Assembly (NCBI GenBank): GCA_021186555.1
Contig: JAJKFL010000004.1
Coordinates: 9,414,001 to 9,478,000 of the forward strand
Direction: 5' to 3'
Length of the DNA: 64,000 bases
Source of the DNA: Reticulitermes speratus
Taxonomy: Eukaryota; Arthropoda; Insecta; Blattodea; Rhinotermitidae
This document shows, in pieces, positions 22,789 through 34,182 of this stretch. Under the pieces are notes generated by a model. The model had not been told where the DNA came from. It searched no databases and worked only from the letters and a program-made list of their open reading frames with translations. Made by a program: the position numbers and the translations under genes. The stretch's first letter is position 1; each line of letters opens with the position of its first letter.

Positions 22789-22935
22789 GGTAAAGATCAC
22801 CTTATCCACGTCATGCAGGCATACAGATGGATCAGAATTATGATTCCGCTAACTCTTAATCTCAGCGCTAGATGGAGGGGTGTGGTCAACATCACGCGCC
22901 GGCCGCTTCATCCCCGGGAAAGCTTCCCACTGCCC
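22789..22935 (-). mobile_element. SINE family E fragment
   Basis: AGGTAAAGATCACC near the left edge is the reversed TTTACC-type tail, and CGCTAGATGGAGGGGTGTGG with CACGCGCCGGCCGCTTCATC match the reversed E body seen at 51219 and 43972. The tRNA head is missing. Confidence 0.65.
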
Positions 22936-22939
22936 ACTG

Positions 22940-23285
22940 ACACTTATGGGAGAAGTATCTATAAAATTTGGATTCGAAAGCCAGTAAGGATTAAATCACT
23001 TGAAAGCCCTAAACGTAATTATAAGTATAATATTAAAATGAAATTTAATTTTCGCACTGTAATTAAAATTGAACTGTAGTCTACCGGGGCACTAATCATC
23101 TATGTACCGAGTTCAGTCTTAAACGAGTCAGTTTTCTTCGTATCAAAAAACAGACTGACTCACATGAATCTAGAATCTAACAGCATCCTTTTTTCTTAGA
23201 AACGGTAAATTGTATAAAGAGGAACAAAAACAATAACATTTGTCACAATAAAGTCTATAAAGTGACAGAAAGGAGTGCAAAAATG
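22940..23285. other. No recognised feature
   Basis: Only AT-rich unmatched sequence is seen. Confidence 0.3.
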
Positions 23286-23289
23286 AAAT

Positions 23290-23385
23290 TCATTCATAAC
23301 ACCAACAGATGCACACCTGACACATAAAAATATAGTCTTATGTTGCTGCTACATGTTTCGGCGTCATTTACGCGATCTTTTGACA
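23290..23385 (-). repeat. Solo arm of group II foldback family
   Basis: AACACCAACAGATGCACAC matches the outer family motif, and CTACATGTTTCGGCGTCA the arm interior (minus strand GCCGAAACATGTAG). No inverted partner is visible within about 1 kb. Confidence 0.6.
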
Positions 23386-23389
23386 GTTT

Positions 23390-24160
23390 TACACCAAAAT
23401 TTAAAACTTACTAAAATAGATTACAAAAACATTTCATGTTATATCACATCATTCATGCAGCTAGTGTCAACAAGAAGGTTTCTTAGGTTCTGTTTAAAAT
23501 GGTATAGACATTTTTAAAAAGTACATACATACATAATACATTAAAACAAAAAGTATTAGTAATATTTTTATGGCGTTTTAATTTAATTGCGATTAAAATG
23601 TTGTTTGTTGATATGCTGTAGTTGTTGCTTTGTATACAAACTTCTGATTACCTTCGATCCTTTATGGATCTTATCCCTGCATGATGTGTTGTGAGTACCG
23701 GTATGAGGTAACGACTAAAAAATATCATTTTAATGTTTGTTTCAGTGGGACTTTTGAAGTGTACATTTGCTGATATACTGACCGTTGCTAATATTTTCAT
23801 TCCAGAAGTCTCTATATCGGAATCCATACGAACATATTAGTTGCAGAAAACTGGGATGAGGCCCAACTCCCTATATCAAGTTTCAGTAATTCCTTTCGAC
23901 AACCCACTTTCTTATACATAATGTAAGAGCTGAGCCTGAGACCAGATGCGTGCCTATTGATTCACTGTGTTTGGTGGATATCACAGACTGTCCCAAAAGT
24001 TCAGACACTTTCAAGACGTAAAGTGCACGTCAATAGGTCCAGATCATATCAACTATAGATGTTAATATTCCTAAGCAATTTAAAAGATTCTGAATCTACT
24101 TTACAGGTCATTTAATATCACACGCCTGTTTCACTGATCATCACAATAGCACTTTAACTA
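23390..24160. other. No recognised feature
   Basis: No gene or repeat recognised. One short open stretch near 23990 carries a fragment ACTGTCCCAAAAGTTCAGAC that resembles a transposon end, but it has no partner. Confidence 0.3.
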
Positions 24161-24163
24161 CAA

Positions 24164-24960
24164 ATAAGGAAATATACCGTAGATTATAACTCTATTTATA
24201 TAAAAGGTAAAGCAATCCCATTACAGGCCTGGACATGCTCTTAGGGCTCGAGGAGGTTGACGCTCTCAATTTCTAGACAGTTGGCACATGAAGGTGGTAA
24301 TGTTGACAGCCATACGCACAGGCCGCTTTTACCCTTCAGAAGATATCCCTGGTAGTCATTTCTGTTAGAGGCTGAGTCCACCCCAGGGCCATAGTGCGGC
24401 CAGAAGGATTAAGTCAATGAAAAATTCCAATGACACCATCGGGAATCGAACCCGCGACCTTCCAGCTTGTAGCTCAGTGCTTCAAGCAACTGCGCCACCG
24501 CGTGCCCCCTTTATTTATATGGTTATTTTACTATATTTTATAATACATGTTTCGGCCTTGTACGGCCATATCAGGTATATCCAATCACAAAATACTTTTA
24601 GGAAGGTTTCGCTATAACACTGATTTTAATGACAGAATAAGATCTTCTTCTTTACAGTCAGAATAGGATTTGTAAAACAAAAGGTTAATATTTCTGATAG
24701 TAGGCCTGTTATCATAAACATAAATCTTTTTCTTTATAAATTTTTATATTTCACTGTAACAGTAAGATCTTATTCTATCATTGAAATTTACTGCTGAAAT
24801 TAAACCTTGCTAAAAGTATTTTGTGATTTTATATACCTGATGGTTATACAACGCCGAAACATGTAGTATAATACATTAAATAACCACATAAACAGAATTA
24901 TGATCGGCGGTATATTCCCTTATTTTTAGGTCATATATTTCACAACTGGCTGTACAAACC
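24164..24960. mobile_element. Long group II foldback with a SINE D in its left arm
   Basis: The left arm (24164-24192 plus 24512-24655) is the inverted counterpart of the right arm (24760-24955). Corresponding pieces include GGAAATATACCG / CGGTATATTCCC, TATGGTTATTTTACTATATT and CAAAATACTTTTAG. Each arm has GCCGAAACATGTA preceded by CCTGAT, so the hammerhead-like core is present but shortened (about 24543-24585 minus and 24835-24878 plus). The total without the SINE is about 490 bp. Confidence 0.75.
24202..24511 (-). mobile_element. SINE family D nested in a foldback arm
   Basis: Head at the right end (minus strand CGCGGTGGCGCAGTTGC, B box GGGTTCGATTCCCG), tail at the left (minus strand ...GCTTTACC). 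TATTTATAT at 24193-24201 and 24512-24520 is the target duplication. The intact right arm of the host palindrome provides the empty site. Confidence 0.88.
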
Positions 24961-25059
24961 AAACCCAAAATAACAATTACCTCTCAACAGAAATTTGTTT
25001 CGGCTTATTGACTTAAATATCAGACTGCATATGGTGACTGATACATAATCAACTACATA

Positions 25060-25530
25060 TGTCGGCTTATGTGAGACATAGGCTGAGGGTGTCTGAGAAC
25101 AAAGTGCTCAGGAATATATTTGGGTCTACGGAGGATGACGTAACAGGGGACTGGGTGAAACAGCACAGTGAGGAGCCTCATGATTTGTACACATCATAAA
25201 ATATACAAGTTATCACATCAAGAAGAAATATATCATCAGGGCACATGGCATGTGTGGGGGAGAAGAAAGGTGCATATAAGGTTTTGGTAAGGAAACTTGG
25301 AGGAAAGGGGCCACTTGGAAAACCTTGGTATAGATGAGGGTGCAATATTAGAATCGATCTTAAAGAAATCCGGCGGAAAGGTGTGGACTGGATTGATCTG
25401 GCTCATGATAGTAGCGGGCTGTTGTGAATGCGGTAATGAACTTCTGGGTTGTGTAAAATACTGGGAATTTCTTGAGTAGCTGAGAAACTGGCAGTTTCTC
25501 AGGAAGGACTCTGCTCCATGGAGTTAGCTA
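25060..25530 (+). pseudogene. LINE C-terminal remnant, third family
   Basis: Segments YVRHRLRVSENKVLRNIFG, DDVTGDWVKQHSEE and GPLGKPWYR correspond to the C-terminal region downstream of RT in abundant cockroach non-LTR elements (pattern RILR.IFG...W...HNEELH.LY, then GKRPLGRPRRRW). Frames shift and stops intervene, so it is dead. The end near 25520 (GACTCTGCTCCATGG) matches the usual 3' part of that family from memory. Confidence 0.65.
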
Positions 25531-25544
25531 CTTAGCTAGTTAAT

Positions 25545-26500
25545 TATTTACTTTGTTTGTTTCTTTGTTTGTCAGTCAGTCAGCTAGTCAGTCAGTCAGT
25601 ACACCTGCCAGTCACTTGTTTATTTATTTAGTTATTAAGAAATGTCTCCCATAAGTGGCCCCACGATGGAGCTTCCTATAGAGAAATGTTCAAAATATCT
25701 CCAGAACTTGAACCCATTTCCATGGCGAAGTTTTGCTGTACCAATAAACAAGAAACGTCACGAAAATGTTAGGTTTGTCCTATATCTCTGGGTATTTCAA
25801 AGCTTTAGCCTACGTCTCTTGAGTGTTTTTGTGTCCCATAGGGCATTGTTTAATGTCTGAAGAGACAAGATGTCCTCAGTAATTACACACTGGAGCTCGA
25901 AACTTGTTGCAGCTTCCACCGCTGATGGGTATGTAACTTTGCAACTTACATCATTCGTATTCATAATTTAGATGTTTAAGTCCCAAACTGCAGGGTGAGC
26001 ATGTCTTAATCTCAATAAGCATGCAAGACGAAAATTGGTAACGTTTTCAGTAACGCTACTAGAACGGAAAGGATGGGATTAGAATTCAGTCTGGAATAAT
26101 TTAATGGAACATTCAAATAATAGAATTTTGAAAACACAATTCTTACACGTTTTTCTATGCATAGAAATGCAAGGGTCAGGATAGCAATAACGATTAAACG
26201 CAATTTATGATTATGGGGCAAACTAATTTGGCCAAAAGTACAACGGCTATAAAACACGTAATATTAAATATATGTTCAAGACGTGGATTTTAGATATCCA
26301 AAAAAATTGCTTATATATGACCGTTCTAATCTCAGTAGTATTACTCGAGACGCCGCAGTTCTATATCATGGTTAAATTCTTGTATATAAAAGCAATAGTT
26401 TAACCGATCATGTAAAATATTACTAGAATCAATGAAATGGAATTCCTCATACAATAAAGAGAGGGTATACTGTAACATATATATGATATTATTATATTTA
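25545..26500. other. No recognised gene; short CAGT repeats
   Basis: A small imperfect (TCAG)n stretch lies at 25573-25602. The rest is unmatched AT-rich sequence. Confidence 0.35.
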
Positions 26501-26507
26501 CTTCAAT

Positions 26508-26965
26508 TGGTTTCACCGGTGGCAGTAGTCCTTACACTAGTACACACAATACAAATGTTTTCACCGGTGGCAGTAGTCCTTACACTAGTACACACAATAC
26601 AAATGTTTTCACCCGGTGGCAGTAGTCCTTACACTAGTACACACAATACAAATGTTTTCACCGGTGGCAGTAGTCCTTACACTAGTACACACAATAATAC
26701 AATATTACTAAATACACTCAACCTTACACTATACACAATACAAAGATTACTACAGTAAATACAGTACATAGATTAACACTCACAATTACAAAAACACCCC
26801 ACACCTTACAAAAACATCCAATTCTTACAAACATCCACACCTTACAAAAACAATCCACACATTACATAACATCCTACACTTACAAACACACATACAAAAA
26901 CACCACACCTTACAAAAACACCATACACAATAAAAAAAGCACCCGCATACCTTACAAACACCCAC
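26508..26965 (+). repeat. 47-48-bp tandem repeat grading into a short-unit minisatellite
   Basis: Four near-identical units start with TTTCACCGGTGGCAGTAG at about 26511, 26558, 26606 and 26654. From 26695 the sequence degrades into irregular CACCTTACAAAAACA-type units of about 20 bases. The third unit has an extra C in ACCCGG. A 108-codon open frame across it is a repeat artefact. Confidence 0.88.
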
Positions 26966-26989
26966 AATTAAAAATCTTCAATGGTTAGA

Positions 26990-27212
26990 TATCCTCATAG
27001 TATAACACCTTGCGTAGAAACTGCTTCTGAAACACGTTGTTGAAGGAAAGATATAAAGAACGGGAAGAGGAGGACAAAGACGTCAGCAACTACTGGATGA
27101 CCTTAAGAAAAAGATAAGGCATTGGATTTTGAAAGAGGAAGCACTAGATCGCACTCTCTGCGGAACTCGCTTTGGAAGAGATATAGACCTGTTGCAAGAT
27201 AGATTGATTAAT
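26990..27212 (+). pseudogene. LINE C-terminal fragment, same family as 7836
   Basis: Contains RNCF.NTLLKER-like, GRGGQRRQQLLDDLKKK-like and KEEALDRTL..TRFGRD sequence in broken frames. Unlike the 7836 and 12613 copies, it is followed by only one diverged copy of the 39/40-bp unit (GACCTGTTGCAAGATAG) and no array. Confidence 0.65.
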
Positions 27213-27382
27213 TGTGATGACTACAAAACCTGTACTATCAAAACGAAAGGCGTATGTATTTGACATCGTGTATTCATTATCTACCAAAATACTTATTTTA
27301 TGTAATGTAAAGTTGAAGTTCCTGTTGTGCATGATTAAGCACCACAGCATAAAAACATACTAGAAATGTAGGTAAATCTCCA

Positions 27383-27530
27383 TTCATTTTTAACCTCGGC
27401 ACTAGGTGGATGTGAAAGATCATCTTGGCGTCCGTGGATCCTTAGCCGCGTACGTCTTGAATGAGAGGCTGGGTTAAGACTCGCATGTATTCTCGACGTT
27501 TCGGAGAAGAGAGAAATCTTTGCCTCTGTT
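27383..27530 (-). mobile_element. SINE family E fragment
   Basis: TTTTTAACCTCGGCACTAGG and GGAGAAGAGAGAAATC match the reversed SINE E body. The head and tail are not recognisable. Confidence 0.6.
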
Positions 27531-27539
27531 AAAAATCTG

Positions 27540-28175
27540 ACTTTGATTCATCGGTCCACCAGTCTGTAGCCCAGTCAATATACCGACTGTGGTAACCGGC
27601 AGCATGGTGTATGAGAGATAAATTTAAAATTTGTGAGAGGTTTAAAACATTAATCCGTATTTTGTTCACCCCTGCAATAAAAGCGACATTCTTCTTCTGT
27701 AAGTCAAGAAGCAGGCTTCCAGTGGGTTGAAGCACATTCTGCTGTAGGTGATCATTCATAATCAAGTTGTTACGCCCCGGTTTCAATTCTTAATGCCCAG
27801 AAACATGAGTTTTGTTGCTGGTGGTTGGGAGGCATGAACTACTTTCGAGAGTGATTCAGTGTCCACTCGCTACGAGTTGCCACATACGTCCAACATATGT
27901 GACCACAGAAGTGCACTCTTTTCCACTAAAAGAAGTACTCTACGTTTTTTCAAGATAAGTAAGAATGTATCTTATTGTGTCCAAAAAGCGTGGTCAGAGT
28001 AACAAAAGCCTAAATATACGCTGTGCCTCGGTATCATACAATGAAGATTTATGGAGACTGGAGGTAAAGATCCACTCGTTCTAGACCTAGGCACGAATAA
28101 GCATGAGTGGTTAGCTTCGCCCTCCGGTCTTTTTAACCTTGGAGACATTCCTACAGGTTTATCTTGAGTAAATGT
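27540..28175. other. No recognised feature
   Basis: No gene or known repeat is supported. An 85-codon minus-strand frame at 27529-27786 has no recognisable domain. Confidence 0.3.
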
Positions 28176-28181
28176 CGGAGC

Positions 28182-28430
28182 AGCCGGTCTCGGTGACCCT
28201 TCTGTCTAAGGTGTAGGTCTGAAGCCGCTTAATTTCCGGGGTCGAAGGTTCGAATCTCGCTGAGGGCATGGATATCCGTCTTTTGTGTCTGTTGAGTGTT
28301 GTGTAGATAGCGGCCTCTGGGACGGGCTGATCACTCGTTCAGAGAAGTCCTACCGGGTGTGTGTCTGATTCTGTGTGATCTAGAAATCTGAACAATGAAG
28401 CGGCCTAAGGCCGATTTGAGCTGTTGCGCC
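28182..28430 (+). mobile_element. SINE family B, diverged
   Basis: Head AGCCGGTCTCGGTGACCC, B box AGGTTCGAATCTCG, and body GGCTGATCACTCGTTCAGAG. It is more diverged than the other B copies and so probably older. Confidence 0.75.
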
Positions 28431-28504
28431 ACAGATGAAAAAATGTCTGGGTGGGTCGTAAAATCGGTCAGAAGCCGAGAGAATCCATCGCTCCATCAGG
28501 AATG

Positions 28505-28784
28505 AAACATGGCTCAGGCAGTTAGTCGCCGGCCTCTCGCCGCTAAGGCCCGGGTTCGATATCGGGTCAGTCCATGTGGGATTTGTGGTGGACAAATAGC
28601 ACTAGGACAGGTTTTGCTCCTACAAGCACTTCGGTTTTCCCCTGTCAATTTCATTCCACCAGTGCTCCATTACACGGAAAAATGAGAAAGAACTAATCAT
28701 CATCTTCATCACAGGGTTGCACAATAAGCCTCAAGGCTGCGGTGCGTCCGTAGCATCTGCTGCGGGGCCCTTCTCCACAAAAAC
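28505..28784 (+). mobile_element. SINE family C
   Basis: Head ACATGGCTCAGGCAGTTAG, B box CCGGGTTCGATATCGGG, body CATTCCACCAGTGCTCC, 3' end GGTGCGTCCGTAGCATCTGC then a short A tail. It adjoins the repeat that follows without a visible gap. Target duplication not resolved. Confidence 0.85.
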
Positions 28785-28940
28785 TCCACAGAGTAGGATA
28801 ATTCATGACAAGCTAACAGTTCCTCAGTTAGTCAAGAAATTCCCCGCATTTTGTGGAACCCGAAGGTTCATTACCGCATTCACAAGCGCCCACAAACTGT
28901 CCCTATCCTGAACCAGATCAACCCAGACCATGCCCTAAAA
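28785..28940 (+). repeat. Blattodea-type dispersed repeat ([13 protein letters not shown])
   Basis: The translation of the plus strand contains [20 protein letters not shown] and [13 protein letters not shown]. This short conserved block recurs very often in cockroach and termite sequence and is usually annotated as hypothetical protein. Decayed copies lie at 53225-53335 and 60660-60830. Whether it ever coded for a protein is unclear. Confidence 0.7.
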
Positions 28941-29250
28941 TAACAGTCCAAATTCCCACACTTGTAAAGACAGCAGTTCGATTCCCCGACAGGCTTCCTA
29001 GGATGGGAACGTGAACAAAACAATTTAACAATTAATACAGTTTCCTTAAGTAGCAAAGGAAGTTTAATTACTGGCTTGATTTAAATACGTTGCATATTGT
29101 AATGTCGCCTGACATTTGTTCGTAATTCCACCATGTCATGATCTCCAATGTCACCTTCTTATATATCTAGAGTGTAAAGCCAGAAAATAAGCTATAGAAG
29201 TTTCACTCGGACGTTTTTCATTTTTATTGTAATCTCTGTTTTGTGTACCT
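28941..29250. other. No recognised feature
   Basis: Unmatched sequence before the 20-bp array. Confidence 0.3.
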
Positions 29251-29254
29251 TTGC

Positions 29255-29592
29255 AGTTTTTCCTATTCAATTGCAGATTTTCCCATTCAATTCCAGTTTT
29301 TCCTATTCAATTGCAGTTTTTCCTGTTCAATTCCAGTTTTTCCTATTCAATTGCATTTTTCTTATTCAATTGCAGTTTTCCTATTCAATTTCAGTTTTCC
29401 TATTCAATTGCATTTTTTATTCAATTACAGCTTTTCCTATCCAATTGAAGTTTTTCCTGTTCAATTGCAGTTGTTCCTATTCAATTGCAGCTTTTCTTAT
29501 TCAATTGCAGTTTTTCCTATTCAATTGCAGTTTTTCTTATTCAATTGCAGTTTTTCCTATTTAATTTCAGTTTTTCCTATTCAATTAGCTGG
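29255..29592 (+). repeat. 20-bp tandem array
   Basis: About 16 copies of TTTTTCCTATTCAATTGCAG with scattered single-base changes and deletions. Several overlapping phenylalanine- and serine-rich frames are artefacts of this repeat. Confidence 0.93.
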
Positions 29593-29599
29593 TAGAACT

Positions 29600-30260
29600 G
29601 AAGCTTAAACACACTCGGTACTATATCGAATATACAGCCTTAGGATATTGGGAAAAGCTCATGACGTCACAAAAGCTAGCAAATGTAATTCTGTCACAGG
29701 AATAACGCCACTACTACATCATTCATAGGCGGCATGAGAGTTCGCACACGTAGATGGTTTGATATACTGCGTACAGGGGCTAGGTATTGTTATGATTACA
29801 CGCCACGCAAATAACTTTCAGTGCTGTGGACAACAAATTCATATTCTGTACTTTTAGTTCGAATGTCTATAAGCTTCGGGAGGAAATTAAATATAAAGCA
29901 GAAACACACACACACTACCTTCCCATCCAAAGAACTTTAACACTTTAATTAGCAAAAACGATATACCGCTTTGATTCTGGTTTATTTAAACGATAGTCTG
30001 TACAATTCTTAAGTCACGGAACGCCTGTCATTTACCGGTCCGCATATTTATTCTTTCTGAATGTATTTTACACAGCATCGGAGCGCTGTGTTGTCATATG
30101 CAAGTAACATAAATATCTGAGTTTCGTCGCTATTTATTTCTGCTCTATCAGCTGAGTAGCTAACATTTTAGCGACGTGTGCTATGAATGTATATGGTGAA
30201 TATAATTCGGAGTTTGAATATCATCAACTTTGCTGAGGGAGACTGCAAAAAGAATGGAAA
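29600..30260. other. No recognised feature
   Basis: Unmatched sequence between two minisatellites. Confidence 0.3.
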
Positions 30261-30264
30261 CATT

Positions 30265-31503
30265 AATGTAAAGGGCTGTTGTCAGATTAAATGGCTGTTG
30301 TCATATTAAAGGGCTGCTGTTAGATTAAAGGGCCGTTGTCAGATTAAAGGGACGTTGTAAGATTAAAGGGCCGTTGTCAGACTAAATGGCCGTTGTCATA
30401 TTAAAGGGCCGTTGCAAGATTAAAGGGCCGTTGTCAGATTAAAGGGCTGTTGTCAGATTAAAGGGCTGCTGTCAGATTAAAGGGATGTTGTCAGGTTGAA
30501 GAGCTGTTGTCAGATTAAAGGCCGCTGTCAGATTAAAGGGCCGTTATCAGATTAAAGGGCTGCTGTCAGATTAAAGAGCCGCTGTCAGATTAAAGGGATG
30601 CTGTCAGATTAAAGAGCTGTTGTCAGATTAAAGGGCCGTTATCAGATTAAAGGGCTGCTGTCAGATTAAAGAGCCGCTGTCAGATTAAAGGGATGCTGTC
30701 AGATTAAAAGAGCTGTTGTCAGATTAAAGGGTCGTTGTCAGATTAAAGGGCTGCTGTCAGATTAAAGAGCTGTTGTCAGATTAAAGGGTCGCTGTCAGAT
30801 TAAAGGGCCGTTATCAGATTAAAGGGCTGCTGTCAAGATTATAGGGATGTTCTCAGATTAAAGGGCTGTTGTCAGATTAAAGAGCTGTTATCAGATTAAA
30901 AGGCTGTTATGAGATTAAAGGTCTGCTGCAGATTAAAGGGATGTTGTCAGATTAAAGGGTTATTGTCAGATTAAAGGGTTGTTGTCAGATTAGAGGGCTT
31001 TTGTCAGATTAAAGGGCTGTTGTCAGATTAAAGGGTTGTTGTCAGATTAAAGGGCTGTTGTCAGAGTAAAAGGCTGTTATCAGATTAAAGGGCTGTTGTC
31101 AGATTAAAGGGCTGTTGTCAGATTAAAGGGCTGTTGTCATATTAAAGAGCTGTTGTCAGATTAAAGGGCTGTTATCAGATTAAAAGGCTGTTATGAGATT
31201 AAAGGTCTGCTGCAGATTAAAGGGATGTTGTCAGATTAAAGGGCTGTTGTCAGATTAAAGGGTTATTGTCAGATTAAAGGGTTGTTGTCAGATTAGAAGG
31301 CTGTTGTCAGATTAAAGGGCTGTTGTCAGATTAAAGGGTTGTTGTCAGATTAAAGGGCTGTTGTCAGAGTAAAAGACTGTTATCAGACTAAAGGGCTCTT
31401 ATCAGATTAAAGAGCTGTTTTCAGATTAAGGGGCTGTTATCAGATTAAAGGGCTGTTGTCAGATTTAAAGGCTGTTTCAGATTAAAGGGCTGTTGTCAGA
31501 GCT
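30265..31503 (+). repeat. 19-bp tandem array, about 65 copies
   Basis: The unit is GGGCTGTTGTCAGATTAAA. Unit length is well kept over about 1.2 kb. A longer block of about 320 bases, beginning near GAGCTGTTATCAGATTAAAA (30873), recurs near 31158, including the unusual GGTCTGCTGCAGATTAAAG variant (30919 and 31204), so segments of many units were duplicated together. Confidence 0.94.
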
Positions 31504-32210
31504 GAGATTTCGTAATTTTTTACATATTTATTGATGCTTTGTCAACTGAATGTGTTACAATGCTTCGAGGAGTGCATAATTATCACTCACGAATAACATA
31601 AAACAGACTATGACGTAAATTAAGATATACTGTAAAAAGTGACGACATTAGGAAAACCGATTTAAGATCCGATATTCGATCCAGGGACGTTCCCAATGTA
31701 AACCCTATAGGGGAGAGGGGGGCTAGTAGGCTACAGGGGTAAGTTGGCAAAATGGCCATAACTCCTACTGACACCGCAAGACAGCAGCACCTTGCATGAT
31801 ATGCTCTTCATTTGTTACTCCAGAGAGCGGTCAGCAAGTGTCAGTGCTTTGTGAGCTGTGCGTGAAGCGTGGTCAGGTGTTTTCTCGTTTCCATCTCAGT
31901 AAGTAATTTTCCATTGCTATATAAAAGTCTTGGTGTTTCAAGTTGGGTTCTAGCTGCATGTGATATGGTGCCACCCATGAATAGTACCTACTTGTGGCTA
32001 TCATCTGAGTTAGTGAGAATTGTAGACTGTCATTGTGTTTGAGAATGATGCAGTCTAAAACAGGAAAAGGTGACAACGGGGCAGGTCGGCACATTTTAGC
32101 TGGGGCATGTTGGCTCAGTGTGTCAACTTGCCCCACTTTCGGTTAGTAGCTTAGTGGTTAATATATTTACCATTTTAATATTTTCTATCTCTTTCTTAAG
32201 ATGGTAAATA

Positions 32211-34112
32211 ATGCGTACTTACAAGAGGAGGACAGATAGAGGTAGCACACGCCCTGAAGTAATCCTACAAGCTGTGAAAGCTGTGCGAAAACATGGCAAG
32301 TCAATAAGGAACACAGCGAAGGATTTTGACATTCCCTTTCGTAGTCTGACAAGGTACTGCAAAAAGACAACAGAGGATGACATAGAAGGCACGGCACGAA
32401 CACCGTCGTTTAACACAGGGTACATCCGAATTCGACAAGTAAGTTCTGTTATTTACTTTCGAATATATTTTTACAGCTTTTAACTAATTTTCACTTAGGG
32501 AAGACTTTATTAACAAATAACATTTGTCGTGTCTCTTCCCGATAGGTATTCAATGATGCTCAAGAAAATGCTTTAGAAGAGTATCTGAAAAAGGCAGCAG
32601 ATATATATTATGGGTTGTCCTGTAGGGAAGTTCGCAAACTCGCTTTCCAATATGGCACCGCCTTGAAGATTTCATTACCACAAAACTGGCATGATACGAA
32701 GTTGGCTGGTGTAGATTGGTTGAAAGGTTTCCTAAAGCGACACACCGCTTTGTCACTGCGGAAACCTGAACCTACAAGCATTGCAAGAGCATCAAGCTTT
32801 AACAAAACAAATGTTAATGCCTTTTTTGATAATTTGCAAAAGGTGCTGGATCGTCTTCGTGTGGGTCCAAGTGATATTTGGAATATGGATGAAACTGGAA
32901 TAACCACTGTCCAAAAACCAGACAGGGTTGTGGCACGACGAGGCTTTAAACAGGTAGGAAGAATGGTTTCCGCTGAACGCGGTACATTGGTGACGCTGGC
33001 AATGGCCGTTTCAGCAACGGGCAACACTGTGCCCCTTTCTTCATTTTTCCAAGGGTTCATTTCAGAAAACATTTCCTAAATAATGCCCCACCAGGCAGCG
33101 CTGGAGATGCGAATCCATCTGGGTGGATGAAGGAGGAACATTTTGTGAGATAAGTAAAACATTTCGTGGCACATGTTAAGCCTTCGATAGAGAGACCAGT
33201 AATTCTTTTACTAGACAACCACGATTCTCACTTGTCCATAGAGGCATTAGACTACTGCAAACAGAATGGAGTGACTGTCCTCACCTTTCCTCCACACTGT
33301 AGTCATAAACTCCAGCCTCTTGACGTATCTGTCTACGGACCACTTAAGACGTACGTGAACCGTGCATGTGATGCCTGGGTAACAAACCATCCAGGCCAAA
33401 CCATGACAATATATGACATTCCTGGGATTGTCAATTCCTCTTTGCATCTCGCTGTTTCTCCTGGGAATATCAAATCAGGATTCCAGGTTTCCGGAATTTA
33501 CCCCTTCAACAGGGATATTTTTCAAGACGAAGATTTTATGGGGGCTTACGTTACAGACAGATCTGCCCCTTCTGTGACTGCAACAGCTTCCAGCAGCAAC
33601 TGTAAACCTCCAGAGATGTCGATTGATTCGCCAGGATCATCATCTACGTGAAAAGAAGCAACACATCCTTCTACCCCAGAGGACGTTCGACCCCTTCCCA
33701 AAGCCGGACCCAGAAAGAGTCAGAATGTGAACAAGAAGAAGAGAACAACTGCCATTTTGACTGACACCCCCGTCAAAAATTCTTTGAAGAAACGTACATC
33801 GCAAGGCTTGAAGCGAATGAGTAAAACTGGGCCCAAGGAAAGAGAAACGTGTGCAACATGTCAAGAGAGAGATTCACAAAGGAAACACCGAAAAAAATCA
33901 AGAAATCGAAGAATGTAAGCAACACTGACGAAGAAGACTCCATGGATGCTTTCTGCCTCTACTGCCTTGGCGCATATTCTAGAAGTGTATCCAGAGAAAT
34001 GTGGATTCAGTGCATAGAGTGCAAATTGTGGGCACATGAAAAATGCAGTGATGGCAGTCCCAACTTTCTTTGCTTCAATTGCCAGTCCGATGGTTCGGAA
34101 TACCTTATTTAG
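32211..34112 (+). pseudogene. pogo-family transposase, broken
   Basis: Exon 1 (32211-32438, 76 codons, ATG start) encodes a pipsqueak-type helix-turn-helix (KSIRNTAKDFDIP...LTRY). A 107-bp phase-0 intron (GTAAGT ... TAG, 32439-32545) follows, confirmed because the frame rejoins exactly. Exon 2 carries a CENP-B-like DNA-binding part (SCREVRKLAFQYG) and a DDE_1 catalytic domain: WNMDETGI (32879-32902), LLDNHDSH (about 33208-33231) and QPLDVSVYG (D at 33322), giving a DD35D spacing. The C-terminus has a PHD-like zinc finger (CLYC...WIQCIEC...HEKC...CFNC, about 33950-34085). Lesions: a one-base frameshift near 33050, TAA at 33151, TGA at 33649 and another frameshift near 33850-33900. The element is therefore non-autonomous now. 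Confidence 0.85.
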
Positions 34113-34182
34113 AAATGAAAATGAGTATTGTTCGTTGTAGCGCACTGTTGCTTCTTCTTCTTCTTATACAGGCACAACAACC

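Noticed and set aside
22678..23079. 133-codon open frame
   Set aside because: It starts on a non-ATG codon and runs through a reversed SINE E fragment; no domain is visible.
29241..29608. Long overlapping frames rich in F, S, Q and L
   Set aside because: They read through the 20-bp tandem repeat in all three frames and are artefacts. Frames at 12278-12637, 49909-50361 and 51607-52068 are rejected for the same reason.
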